From the NCBI GenBank assembly GCA_019915015.1, contig JAHBBC010000043.1, forward strand, positions 62,001 through 126,000: a DNA stretch of 64,000 bases, given 5' to 3'. Positions 23,336 to 33,729 of this stretch are shown one piece after another (position 1 is the first letter of the stretch; each line of letters begins with the position of its first letter). A program made the translations under genes and the position numbers. Below the pieces are notes generated by a model. The model did no database searches, was not told where the DNA came from, and saw nothing but the letters and a program-made list of their open reading frames with translations. The DNA comes from Auriscalpium vulgare (taxonomy: Eukaryota > Basidiomycota > Agaricomycetes > Russulales > Auriscalpiaceae).

Positions 23336-24362
23336 CTACGGTTCCAGTATCTTCGGCGGCGCACCGCGCGTCCACTGCACCTTGTCGGCCCCACGGCGCA
23401 GGTCAATAACCTCGAGCATCGGGTGCCGCATCACAAATTGCTCAGCGTCCGGAATGAAAGGCCTGAGAGTGTACTTCGAGGTGGCGTGTATTTCGACGGC
23501 CAGGTACCTCAACTGCGGCAGCGAGACTGACCGCCATAAAATGCCGCCGACAGAGCACTGGCAAACGGCGAGGGAGAGCGAGACGAGCTTGCTCATGATG
23601 TGGAAGGCTTGGCCGAGGCGACGCCAATACTTATAAGAGGTACCACTCTCCGCGTCGAAGGGGAGATAACTTGCAGTACTGATGCGCAGGTGCTTGAGGG
23701 AGGAAGAGACCGCTCGGAATACAGGTGACACGTAGAGCGCTAGCGCGTCGCGCATAATAATGAGATTGATAAGCGTCAAAGATTGGAGGCGTGGCGGTGA
23801 CGTGTGTAGAGCGTTGAGCAGGGCAAACTCCAGGCGAAGCAGGGCAAAGTTCTTAATTGCTTTTTCTAATTGATCTTCACGCGCTCGGTGTAAGGTCCTA
23901 GGGATCCTGGGGTGGAAAATGAATTGAACCGACGTGACGCGAGGGAGTTGGACTGCGAGCGAGAATGCGCGGACGAGCGGCTCCTTGACGGCAGGTCCGT
24001 AGTCTGCATCCACCGGTGTGCAAGCACCTACAGAGACGTAGCGGAAATGATGAGCATCTCTATGATCTCTTACAGCCCCTCAGCGTACCTGCGTTGACGC
24101 CGTCTATTGCATTGCCGTCCTCGTCCGCGGCCCCATCGCGGTAGATCACCTCCTCCACATGTTGCGCTAGGCCCGAACCGAGTAGATTGACAAGACCGAG
24201 TGCACTATCGTGCCGATTGGTTGCGCCGACGATGCGGAAGGCGGACGGTGTGAGGGTGTTGCAAAAGGCCCGGTTAACGGCGCGGAGACTTCGACGGTCG
24301 TTGGCAGAGGAAACATCGTTCACGATCAGGAGCATAATCTCAGCGGGAGGGGGACGGGCATG
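23336..24362 (-). pseudogene. F-box/LRR-like protein, copy E, frame lost at codon 6-7
   Basis: Exon 1 can be read to 24089 and exon 2 is 24027-23336; from the internal Met at 24335 these join in phase to 312 aa. The family start ATG at 24362 is present but one C is missing from the run in the codons for LPAE, so the first F-box residues are out of frame. Exon 2 begins near DADYGPAVKEPLVRAF and has the leucine-rich pattern (LQSLTLINL, LKHLRIST, LPQLRYLAVE, RHPMLEVIDL), ending early after PPKILEP. If translated from 24335 the F-box would be incomplete. Divergent from S28 copy 2, about 500 bp apart. Confidence 0.6.
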
Positions 24363-24614
24363 GTGACTAGTTGATCGGATGTACTGGTAGGGTCGAATCT
24401 GCTTGCAGTCGCTGCTATTTGTCTGTGTTAGGATCTAAAGCTCTTGGACAACAGAAGCAAACAACGCATGGCAACCGCCGCGTCATCACCGGCGCTCTCC
24501 AAGTCAACGTCTTGGACGACCTTGTCGGCAATCGTATCTCGTCTCCCTGTCTCTTTACCCCTCTCAGCCAAGGGCAGTCTGCGTAAACCAATGACCTCCA
24601 ATGACCAGCACCAA

Positions 24615-24870
24615 TAGTAGTGCGTGGTGCTAGCGCAGGGTCGAGGATATTTGTTCTTCAAGATGATGGCACGGCTTCCGAGAGCTTCCGAGTCGCTCGG
24701 CGGAGCACAATGCGGCCTCTGTCTGCCGAGTTTGACCTCTCACAGGTCCATGGCCGCTCAGGGACGAAGCGAAGCAGAAGAACCATGTGCAACCACTTCT
24801 TCAGTGATGGTAATAAAGAGAGCAACGAGGTGCGCGCGAAACTAGCTACCACTTGGTCCATCCCGCCGTG
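24615..24870 (+). promoter_or_regulatory. dispersed repeat and promoter of S28 copy 2
   Basis: 24615-24790 is a shortened copy of the cluster's dispersed repeat. The core promoter block follows: ttcagtgatgg, taataaagag at 24811-24820, then agcaacgaggtgcgcg, about 50 bp before the ATG at 24871. Confidence 0.5.
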
Positions 24871-27012
24871 ATGCTGCACCTCTTCGCCGCGCTGCTCGCC
24901 GCCGCGCCCCTCGCGCAGTGCCTCATCCGCGGCGCGACACCCCGCGCCCCGTACCACCGCGTCTCTCCGCGGGCGATGGCGCGCGTCTTCACGCGCAGTC
25001 GGGCGTGGTGCTGCCGCCGCTCGACACGCTGTACACGTTTGACCAGCTCATAGACCACAACAACCCGAGCCTGGGCACGTTCCAGCAGCGCTACTGGTCC
25101 ACCTGGGAGTACTACAAGCCCGGTGCGTTGCTATGTTTGCGTTTTCAGGGCGGGAGTTCCTGATGGGAATGGCCAGGCGGCGTCATCATCCTCACAACAC
25201 CCGGGAAACCAACGCGGACGGTATGTCACTGCACACCCCCACATCCGCAGTGGATCTCATGCCGGCCTCATCAGGATATACGGGCTACCTCACGAACGAT
25301 ACCATCAACGGGCAGATCGCGCAGGCTCACAACGGTGCCACGATCGTGCTCGAGCACCGCTTCTACGGGCTGTCGAACCCCTTGCCGGACCTCAGTGTCG
25401 AGAGTCTGCGCTTGCACACGATTCAGCAGGCGATTGATGATCTGGAGTACTTTGCAAAGAACGTGAAGCTGCCGTTCCCCGGGGGCGACCAGGTTGGACC
25501 GGATAAGGCGCCGTGGGTGCTGGTTGGTGGAAGCTATGCCGGTAAGTCAGCGTACAGCAGAATGCGTTCGGCTTACCAAATTGGACGCGCAGGTGCTTTG
25601 ACGGCATTCACCACTGTCAAGTGAGTGGGCTAGTCATAGGCACTGACGCGGATCTAAGCCTTTGCTGCAGTAAGCCTGGCCTGTTTGCCGCCTCTTACGC
25701 TTCATCTGCCGTCGTCGAGAGCATCACGTACGCCGGGCAATCATCTCTTGCACCTGGATGTACCTGCTGACTCTGCGGCAGTGACTTCTGGGCGTACTTC
25801 GAGCCCATCCGGCAACACATGCCCCGGAACTGCTCGCTCGACGTGCAGGCCGCCATCACCCGCCTCGACAGCATCCTGACCGGCAACAACCAGACCGCCA
25901 TCGACGCTCTCAAGGCTTCTTTCGGCATGGGGGACATTGTGCACTTGGACGATTTCGCCGGGGCTTGTAAGTACCTCTGCGTCCTGTCCGCCAGAGGATC
26001 CACGCTCACAGAGAAACACAGTGAAGTACAACCTGTACATTTGGCAAGAACTAGGCCCTGGCGACGGCGCATCTGTGTTCTACGATTTTTGCGACGCTAT
26101 GGAGGTCGTAGATGGCGTGAATGCGGGCCCGAACGGCCGTGGCGGTGAGCACGCCCTCGCGGGGTGGGGCAATTACTGGACAAGCTACGAATACGCGGAC
26201 GGTGAGTGCTGCCACGTTGACCCACGATGACCTGCGCTGACGCCAGCCCAAGTATGCGGACTTTCGGACGCGGAGTAAGTCTCAGTAACCCTGATCTGTA
26301 CACGGGTTGACCGTGCGTTGTTGCCAGGACGTGCTGGGGAACATACAACGCAAATGACTCGTTCTGGACAAGCACAGAAGTCGACAACGCCCAGCGCTCG
26401 TGGTCGTGGATTGTGTAGGTGCTCTCTTGGCTCTGGACGCTCTCAGTCCGCGCTGACGCCCGCGGTTTCGGCGTGCAGCTGCAACGAAATGGGCTTCTTC
26501 CAGGAATCCGCGCCCATTTCGCACCCGACAGTCGTCTCTCGCTTGTTGAATATATCCTACGATGAGGTGTGCGACCACATTTCGTATCTGCAATTTTGGC
26601 GCTGACCTTGGGGCGCAGCGAACCTGTCAGCAGTACTTCCCTACTGCGTTCCCGCGGCCGACCGCGCCGCAGGTAGAGCGCACAAATCTCGCATACGAAG
26701 GGTGGAACTTGCACACCAAGCACCTGTACTTCGGCAATGGACAGCGTGAGCACAAGAGTCTTCCCCTTCTGTCAGCAGTATCCCACTAAACATCGTGATA
26801 CAGTCGATCCCTGGTTGTATGCGACGGTGTCCTCGCCGTTCACCTATGTCCCGGATACGCAAGAGCAGTCGATCGGTCTGAGCGCAGGCGGCTTCCACTG
26901 CTCCGATCTGATCACATCGTACGGCGTGGCCGATGCATCCGTCCTCGCAGTGCAGAAGAAGGGCCTCGCTGCGATCACGAGGTATTTGGCGGAGTGGAAG
27001 CCTGCGAACTAG
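24871..27012 (+). pseudogene. S28-family serine peptidase, copy 2, two frameshifts
   Basis: Twelve exons mirror copy 1: 24871-25122, 25177-25220, 25275-25541, 25593-25620, 25671-25727, 25782-25966, 26022-26201, 26253-26274, 26328-26414, 26479-26566, 26619-26745, 26804-27012. Exon 1 lacks one C between the signal peptide (MLHLFAALLAAAPLAQC) and the mature part. Exon 2 lacks one G in a GGG run. Exons 3-12 are fully in phase. GGSYAG, HMPRNCS, DPW and GGFHCSD are all kept. A different acceptor at 25148 would keep exon 2 open (GREFLMGMARRR...) but would replace the conserved GGVI segment. Secreted S28 exopeptidase if the two bases are sequence errors. Confidence 0.78.
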
Positions 27013-27477
27013 TACCTTTGGCCACCCTATAGTAGGCTACGTCCCTTGAATAGCGCACTCTCCTACGCACATGGACGCTTCTAGGCAGTTTGGACTTTGG
27101 AAAAGAATTGAAGCAGGGCTGGAAGGGCTCTGTATCACATTCTTATGGCAACGTTCTGGATCTAGTGAATCCTGCACAATTCGTGTCCGATAACTCAAGG
27201 TTATGTACCCACATAGGTTCAAGCCGCGGGAGGCCCTGCATCTTACATTATTGCGATATACTGCCTCCTCCACGTACTCAGCAAGGTCTGATTCCAAAAG
27301 GCTAACAAGGCCGAGGGCACTGTCGCGCCGATTCGTTGCGCCTACAGTGCGGAAGGCGGTCGGCGTGGCGGCGTTGCAGAAAGCCTTGTCGACGGCGCGG
27401 AGGCTTCGAAGGTCGCTGACAAAAGGCACGACTGTCACGATCATTATCATAATGTCGGCGGGGAGGGTGATGTACAT
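27013..27477 (-). pseudogene. F-box-like protein, copy F, exon 1 only
   Basis: From the ATG at 27477 the minus strand gives MYITLPADIMIMIV, DLRSLRAVDKAFCNAATPTAFRTVGATNRRDSAL and SDLAEYVEEAVYRN. After that the sequence leaves the family and ends at a stop at 27037. The leucine-rich exon 2 is deleted, and the DNA runs straight into the spacer found between copy A and S28 copy 1. A frame of about 146 aa is open, so a short F-box-only product is possible but has no support. Tail to tail with S28 copy 2. Confidence 0.6.
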
Positions 27478-29019
27478 GGTGTGGGCAATCTCGCCGGCCC
27501 TGACTGCGCCGACGTCTTCACAATCCAAATACTGGACCGTTCGAGGAGATGGCCTGCAACGCCGACTCTCCTCCACGAGCGCGGGTGAGTTGGGCGGCGC
27601 GGGAGATTGCTGTGAAGCGCGTGCTGAAATGAACATGTTGACGCGACGCGACACATGACGGAGACATCGCAGACCGCAGTTGTGCGCCGCATACTATGTA
27701 CATGTTTCACCACAGTCACCGGCTTCTTGTACCATAGACATCATGCCAATATATTTGCTTCACACCAGCGGCATTCAGTGATCATTGTAAGCCATGGCAT
27801 TCAATGCGAACGAGAACGATTCTACGCGCTACGTACATACACGTTCGCGGCAACAGTACACTAGGCAAGACGCCGAGTGCGCCGACGGCCCCAGTGGCTG
27901 AAAATGAATGCGCTGACGCGCTGTATGAGTACGATAGGTGTCGCCGTCATGTGCCCCGTTGATTTTGGCTGCCATCAACGGCAGGCTGCGTGCCCGGTGA
28001 GCAGATCCCCTTGGGCAGCGTCGTGCGGTGGTCTTCTGCTCGGGCACAATCGCCACGTCATCAGCGCGAAACCGTCGGCTCGGAAGACGACTCGATGGGT
28101 AAGGGCATCGAGGGGCGTCGCTGTGCATGGCCATTGCCGAATGGGATAGGTTCATGGACAGGTCGGAGAGGTCGGGTGACGAGGGTGATGTATTTGCTGC
28201 GAGATAGCATGTTGAAAGCCGGTGGTCGCGCTACTGTAGGAGATGCTGTGACTGGCAAAGGGAGGTAGATGAAGGATAGACGAGCTCAACTGTGTATGCA
28301 GACTAAGAGATCTCGAGCTCGCCACGTGTCGAGTGCTATTGAACAACGATGCCTCCGCCATGCACGCGGTGACGCTCGCAGTCGCACGATCTCTGCCCGC
28401 CGCATCTCGACTCGATGTCGCCGCAGCCGCAGATGCGACTGAAGGCCGTAAATGCCTCGCTGTGCGGACAGCCGGTGCGCGTCACAACTTGGACTGACTT
28501 CTACTGACAGACAAACTTACCAGAACACTCGGACCCTCGAACATGATGCCGTCTCGGTGCCATCCCGCTCCCCTCCGTTGGCTCTTGCTTGCAAGCCACA
28601 CGAGAGGTAAGGCCATCGCAGGTGCGCGTTTTGACGCGAATCTTCGACGCCCGTTGTTCGATGAGAAAAGTCATGGCTTGAACTTTGAAAGCGACAAGGG
28701 AGCGAAATGGATGAGCTTGAGATGGAGGATGCGGGTGTCGTGCCGTAGAGGCAGATTCCTTACGTGATATACTGCGCGTCATCCGATGGGATCGATAAAG
28801 CTGTGCTCTGCCTCTTTGCCCTCAACCACCATCTCGTCGGAGTAAGTTGCCTAGTCGCTGTGTCGGAGCCAATCAATCTCTCACCAAATATCTTTGCCAG
28901 GCACTCATTCTCAACATCTTGACCAGAGGAATCAACCAGAAACACTGTCACAGTGAGCCAGTGATTGTATAAACTTTCCCTGAAGTCACCCTGATAAGTG
29001 TTTGCTCTCATTCAAGGCA
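27478..29019. other. intergenic, no gene recognised
   Basis: About 1.5 kb. Open frames on both strands near 27830-28270 and 28500-28780 have no conserved motif and no duplicate in the window. Base composition drops in GC towards the TPR-CHAT start from about 28850. Confidence 0.4.
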
Positions 29020-32000
29020 ATGGCAGACCCAATCACAGAATGCAGATCTGAACTAGACTTGATGCCTTCAGGACATCCAGATCGGCCAAGGTGCCTGTAC
29101 AGCCTGGCAACTACATTGCACACCCAGTTTAAGCAGCGGGGCAGAATGCCAGATTTGGAGGAGGCTATTCTCCTGCACAGAGAAGCCCTGAATTTGAGAC
29201 CTCCAGGCCATCCTGATCGCTCATCAAGTCTCAATAATCTGGCAGGTGCTGTGAAGACCCAGTTTCAGCAGCTGGGCAGAATTTCAGATCTGGAGGAGGC
29301 TATTGTGCTGCACAGAGAAGCCTTGAATTTGAAACCTCCAGGCCATCCTGATCGCTCATCGAGTCTCAATAACCTGGCAAATGCAGTGAAGACCCAGTTT
29401 GAGCAGCTGGGCAGAATGTCAGATCTGGAGGAGGCTATTGTGCTGTACAGAGAGGCCCTGAATTTGACACCTCCAGGTCATCCTAATCGCTCAGTGACTC
29501 TCAATAACCTGGCAAATGCTTTGTGGACCCAGTTTAAGCAGCTAGGCAGAATGTCAGATCTGGAGGAGGCTATTGTGCTGCACAGAGAGGCTCTGAATTT
29601 GAGACCTCCAGGTCATCCTGATCGCTCAATGAGTCTCAATAACCTGGCAGCTGCTTTGCATAAACAGTTTGAGCAGCTGCGCAGAATGTCAGATCTGGAG
29701 GAGGCTATTGTGCTGCACAGAGAAGCCTTGAATTTGAGACCTCCAAGCCATCCTGATCGCTCATCAAGTCTCAATAATCTGGCAGGTGCTGTGAAGATCC
29801 AGTTTCAGCAGCTGGGCAGAATTTCAGATCTGGAGGAGGCTATTGTGCTGCTCAGAGAAGCCTTGAATTTGAGACCTCCAGGCCATCCTGATCGCTCATC
29901 GAGTCTCAATAATCTGGCAAGTGCTGTGAAGACCCAGTTTGAGCAGCTGGGCAGAATGTCAGATCTGGAGGAGGCTATTGTGCTGTACAGAGAGGCCCTG
30001 AATTTGACACCTCCAGGTCATCCTAATCGCTCAGTGACTCTCAATAACCTGGCAAATGCTTTGTGGACCCAGTTTAAGCAGCTAGGCAGAATGTCAGATC
30101 TGGAGGAGGCTATTGTGCTGCACAGAGAAGCCTTGAATTTGAAACCTCCAGGCCATCCTGATCGCTCATCGAGTCTCAATAACCTGGCAAATGCAGTGAA
30201 GACCCAGTTTGAGCAGCTGGGCAGAATGTCAGATCTGGAGGAGGCTATTGTGCTGTACAGAGAGGCCCTGAATTTGACACCTCCAGGTCATCCTAATCGC
30301 TCAGTGACTCTCAATAACCTGGCAAATGCTTTGTGGACCCAGTTTAAGCAGCTAGGCAGAATGTCAGATCTGGAGGAGGCTATTGTGCTGCACAGAGAGG
30401 CTCTGAATTTGAGACCTCCAGGTCATCCTGATCGCTCAATGAGTCTCAATAACCTGGCAGCTGCTTTGCATAAACAGTTTGAGCAGCTGCGCAGAATGTC
30501 AGATCTGGAGGAGGCTATTGTGCTGCACAGAGAAGCCTTGAATTTGAGACCTCCAAGCCATCCTGATCGCTCATCAAGTCTCAATAATCTGGCAGGTGCT
30601 GTGAAGATCCAGTTTCAGCAGCTGGGCAGAATTTCAGATCTGGAGGAGGCTATTGTGCTGCTCAGAGAAGCCTTGAATTTGAGACCTCCAGGCCATCCTG
30701 ATCGCTCATCGAGTCTCAATAACCTGGCAAATGCAGTGAAGACCCAGTTTGAGCAGCTGGGCAGAATGTCAGATCTGGAGGAGGCTATTGTGCTGTACAG
30801 AGAGGCCCTGAATTTGACACCTCCAGGTCATCCTAATCGCTCAGTGACTCTCAATAACCTGGCAAATGCTTTGTGGACCCAGTTTGAGCAGCTGGGCAGA
30901 ATGTCAGATCTGGAGGAGGCTATTGTGCTGCACAGAGAGGCCCTGAATTTGACACCTCCAGGTCATCCTGATCGCTCAATGAATCTCAATGACCTGGCAA
31001 ACACTTTGCAGACCCAGTACAAGCAGCTGGGCAGAATGTCAGATCTGAAGGAGGCTATGTCTTTGTTGACAGAAGCATATACAGATTTTGGCGAGGGACA
31101 TCCAGATGCCATCATTAGCCTGCAATACCTTGGCTATTGTCTCCTCAATAGAGACAGTCAATATGGCCCAACTATTTCTAATGAGGCATGGGAGAACTTT
31201 GAACATGCTAGTGATTATATCTATGCTGGTTCACCAATGAGACTGAGATGTACTCTTGCATGGACAAGACTGGCCCATCAATACAAGCACAAGTCTGCTA
31301 GACATGCCTATCGAAAAGCTCTACTGCTTCTTGAACAGTGCTTAACCATGTTTCCTACCCCAGAGCTACAGCACAAATTCTTTCAGACATTTCAGGGAAT
31401 ATCAGATTTGGCCTCAAATGCTGTTTCATGGGCAATTGAGAGTGGGAACTTGCAAGAAGCAGTTGAGGTCTGGGAACAAGGGAGAGGCATTCTATGGTCC
31501 AAGATGAGAGCATATAGATATCCAATGGAGCAGTTGAAAAATGCAAATTTATCGCTTGCTGAGCAGTTTGAAAGTGTCACTCAGCAGTTGGATCAATTGA
31601 CAACTACTCATTATGCTGGATCTCAGTATTTGAGCAGTCATGTGGAGAAACAATTGACAAGAAAGAGACAGTTGAATGAAAGGTGGAATGAACTTGTCAG
31701 AGAGATACAAGGTGTAACAGGATTTGAGACATTTCTTACCATTCCATCTTTCTCAAACATCAGAAGAGCTGCTTCAGAGGGACCTGTCATTCTCGTCAAT
31801 GTCTCTCACCATCGCTCTGATGCTTTGATTCTCTATAATGTTGAGGCAGATCCTATCAATGTGCCCCTGCCAGACACTACCATAGGAACAGTATTTGAAA
31901 TTGTTGGTTGGTTGGCAAAAGGATTAAAATTTGGACAGCTTTCCAATCATCCAGCAGAGAGTTCATCACTAGTACGTGATGATAGTTGTATGGATGAGAC

Positions 32001-32859
32001 CATCCACCAAGTCCTAAGTCATCTTTGGAAGTATATTGTATGTCACATCTTCCAGAAGTTAGATGAGCTGGGTTTGGCCAAGAACTTTAGAATTTGGTGG
32101 TGTCTATCAGGAAAACTGTGTGCACTACCCATACATGCAGCACAGCCATTTATTGGCCCTCAGCAAAAGCTTTCACAGAAATATATCCACTCCTATACTT
32201 CAACTCTTAGCTCACTAATCCAAGCTAGAGAAGGCATTGTAGAAAAAGAGAGAGGAGCTACACCAAAAATCCTTGCAATGGCAACAAGCTCTTTGCCAAA
32301 GGTCTATGAAGAGATTGACTATGTGCAGAATGTGGGCTGTGATATACAGAAGCTCATTGGAAGTGAAGTCACCCATAGTACTATGATAGAGAGCCTTGCC
32401 AAGTCCTCTTGGATTCACTTTGCTTCTCATGGACATTTAGATACAGAGCAGCCATTCAAGTCATCATTTGAGCTGCATGATAATGCTAGGTTCACTATAC
32501 TTGATCTTCTGAAAGCCAACTTGCCAAATGCTGAGCTAGCTGTTCTGTCTGCTTGTCACACTGCAGCTGTTGACCAAGACAATACTCCAGATGAAGGGAT
32601 AAGTCTGGCAGCTGGTATGCAATTTTGTGGGTTCAAAGGTGTTGTTGGTACACTGTGGGCCATGGATGACAATGTTGGCCCTATCTTGGCCAAAGAGCTC
32701 TACAAAAGGATGCTTCATCCTGAGAACCAAGACATGCCAGTGGACTTCAAAGATGCTGCCAGATGTCTGAGGGCTGTGACAAAAGAGATGAGGAGAAATG
32801 AGGAACTCAAAGCAAAATCTTTGCATTGCTGGGTCCCCCTTGTTCACATTGGTGCATGA
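29020..32859 (+). CDS. TPR-CHAT protein, caspase-like, intronless (1279 aa)
   Basis: One uninterrupted frame. Residues about 15-690 are fifteen TPR-like repeats of 45 aa (core SLNNLA-A--TQF-QLGRMSDLEEAIVL-REALNL-PPGHPDR), the kinesin-light-chain type. A helical linker follows. The C-terminal third is a CHAT domain, a caspase-fold protease: catalytic His in HFASHGHLD (H1137) and Cys in LSACHTA (C1179), then GISLAAGMQFCGFKGVVGTLWAMDD and the family end WVPLVHIGA. In fungi such proteins form large families and are thought to act in recognition or cell death; that is inference here. The start is the first ATG of the frame; an acceptor-like ttcaag just before it leaves room for an upstream exon. 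Codons are AT-rich (AGA, TTG, CCA), unlike the neighbouring genes. Confidence 0.88.
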   Translation: MADPITECRSELDLMPSGHPDRPRCLYSLATTLHTQFKQRGRMPDLEEAILLHREALNLRPPGHPDRSSSLNNLAGAVKTQFQQLGRISDLEEAIVLHREALNLKPPGHPDRSSSLNNLANAVKTQFEQLGRMSDLEEAIVLYREALNLTPPGHPNRSVTLNNLANALWTQFKQLGRMSDLEEAIVLHREALNLRPPGHPDRSMSLNNLAAALHKQFEQLRRMSDLEEAIVLHREALNLRPPSHPDRSSSLNNLAGAVKIQFQQLGRISDLEEAIVLLREALNLRPPGHPDRSSSLNNLASAVKTQFEQLGRMSDLEEAIVLYREALNLTPPGHPNRSVTLNNLANALWTQFKQLGRMSDLEEAIVLHREALNLKPPGHPDRSSSLNNLANAVKTQFEQLGRMSDLEEAIVLYREALNLTPPGHPNRSVTLNNLANALWTQFKQLGRMSDLEEAIVLHREALNLRPPGHPDRSMSLNNLAAALHKQFEQLRRMSDLEEAIVLHREALNLRPPSHPDRSSSLNNLAGAVKIQFQQLGRISDLEEAIVLLREALNLRPPGHPDRSSSLNNLANAVKTQFEQLGRMSDLEEAIVLYREALNLTPPGHPNRSVTLNNLANALWTQFEQLGRMSDLEEAIVLHREALNLTPPGHPDRSMNLNDLANTLQTQYKQLGRMSDLKEAMSLLTEAYTDFGEGHPDAIISLQYLGYCLLNRDSQYGPTISNEAWENFEHASDYIYAGSPMRLRCTLAWTRLAHQYKHKSARHAYRKALLLLEQCLTMFPTPELQHKFFQTFQGISDLASNAVSWAIESGNLQEAVEVWEQGRGILWSKMRAYRYPMEQLKNANLSLAEQFESVTQQLDQLTTTHYAGSQYLSSHVEKQLTRKRQLNERWNELVREIQGVTGFETFLTIPSFSNIRRAASEGPVILVNVSHHRSDALILYNVEADPINVPLPDTTIGTVFEIVGWLAKGLKFGQLSNHPAESSSLVRDDSCMDETIHQVLSHLWKYIVCHIFQKLDELGLAKNFRIWWCLSGKLCALPIHAAQPFIGPQQKLSQKYIHSYTSTLSSLIQAREGIVEKERGATPKILAMATSSLPKVYEEIDYVQNVGCDIQKLIGSEVTHSTMIESLAKSSWIHFASHGHLDTEQPFKSSFELHDNARFTILDLLKANLPNAELAVLSACHTAAVDQDNTPDEGISLAAGMQFCGFKGVVGTLWAMDDNVGPILAKELYKRMLHPENQDMPVDFKDAARCLRAVTKEMRRNEELKAKSLHCWVPLVHIGA
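29371..30990 (+). repeat. two near-identical 810-bp blocks inside the TPR-CHAT gene
   Basis: 29371-30180 and 30181-30990 each hold six 135-bp repeats in the same order (variants NAVKTQFEQ, NALWTQFKQ, AALHKQFEQ, GAVKIQFQQ, then SAV or NAV, then NALWTQF). They differ only at a handful of bases, for example ctggcaagtgctgtg against ctggcaaatgcagtg. This is an in-frame tandem duplication so recent that it may vary in number between strains. Confidence 0.9.
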
Positions 32860-33244
32860 AGGCTTTGCTGGTGAGTCATTGATTACAATTTCTCTCACAG
32901 ATTACTTGACTTACTTTCATCAGTTATAACTATAAGCAGGGCTCAATTGTGAATATTTACTAGCTACCGGTGCTTTGTATTTTGTCTCATGTGCTTGTGT
33001 GTTACAGGCTATAGGCAGATGCTATTGTCTCATTACTGTTTGTATTCACGCAAGCAATCACCACTGCCTGTGAAAACGCATCTCTAGTAAAGTCATAGCC
33101 ACCGACTCGGAGCGAGCGCATCGCGTGCACGCCAGACATGGACCACGCACGCTTGATGTGCTCCGCCGCCTGCTTGAGCGCACCAATGAGGCAATGCATT
33201 GTCGCCCTCGCGTGATGCGTCGACCACGATGCACTAACAGCACG
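32860..33244. other. intergenic, nothing recognised
   Basis: 3' flank of the TPR-CHAT gene. GC rises back to the local average within about 250 bp. Confidence 0.4.
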
Positions 33245-33720
33245 TTAGCGCCTTGCCGCACAAGAGGGCGTTGTGCGCCTCCAACTTGCGGCCCTCGGCC
33301 TGAACAGCACCGTGAGCGCATTGTCGCATCCCATCACCTGCCAATTGACAGCCTCCTCCCATATCTCAAGACACTGGAAGATCTCCGGTGCGGACTTGAC
33401 AACGTCAATCGAGAAGAAATCCGCGCGCGAGTTTACGCCCCCACTTCCACTTGCTCGGCAGTGGGATGCAGTGGATGGAGCGGCGCTCTCATAGCGTTGC
33501 ATTGGCTGCGGAATCTGCTCGACAAGCACCTGGAGGTGGAGCACGATGATGCGCGTGTGATCTGACTCGAGCCGCGCACAGCAGGAGAGCCATGGTATCA
33601 ACGGACCAGTCCTCCGGATGTGAGACAATGCACAGGATGTACGGCGAGATCTGCTCGTTTGTGAGCTCGTCGGGAGGTGAGGCGTTGCGGATGTTGAGGC
33701 ACAGAGGCACGGGGAGAGGA
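33245..33720 (-). pseudogene. TTC27-like fragment
   Basis: Minus-strand pieces in two frames read EQISPYILCIVSHPEDWSVD and MALLLCARLESDHTR, then LQVLVEQIPQ and FFSIDVVKSAPEIFQCLEIWEEAVNWQ. The SAPEIF-CLEIWEEAV run resembles the SALEIFERLEMWEE segment I associate with TTC27-type TPR proteins (yeast Emw1 family). Frameshifts separate the pieces, and the rest of the gene is absent, so this is a relic. Confidence 0.4.
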
Positions 33721-33729
33721 GTATCGCGT

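Noticed and set aside
25149..25220. Alternative acceptor in S28 copy 2 that rescues the frame
   Set aside because: It would replace the conserved GGVI segment by an Arg-rich stretch; a missing G is the simpler explanation.
29002..29019. Extension of the TPR-CHAT protein to a TTG at 29002
   Set aside because: Not an ATG; the first ATG in frame is at 29020.
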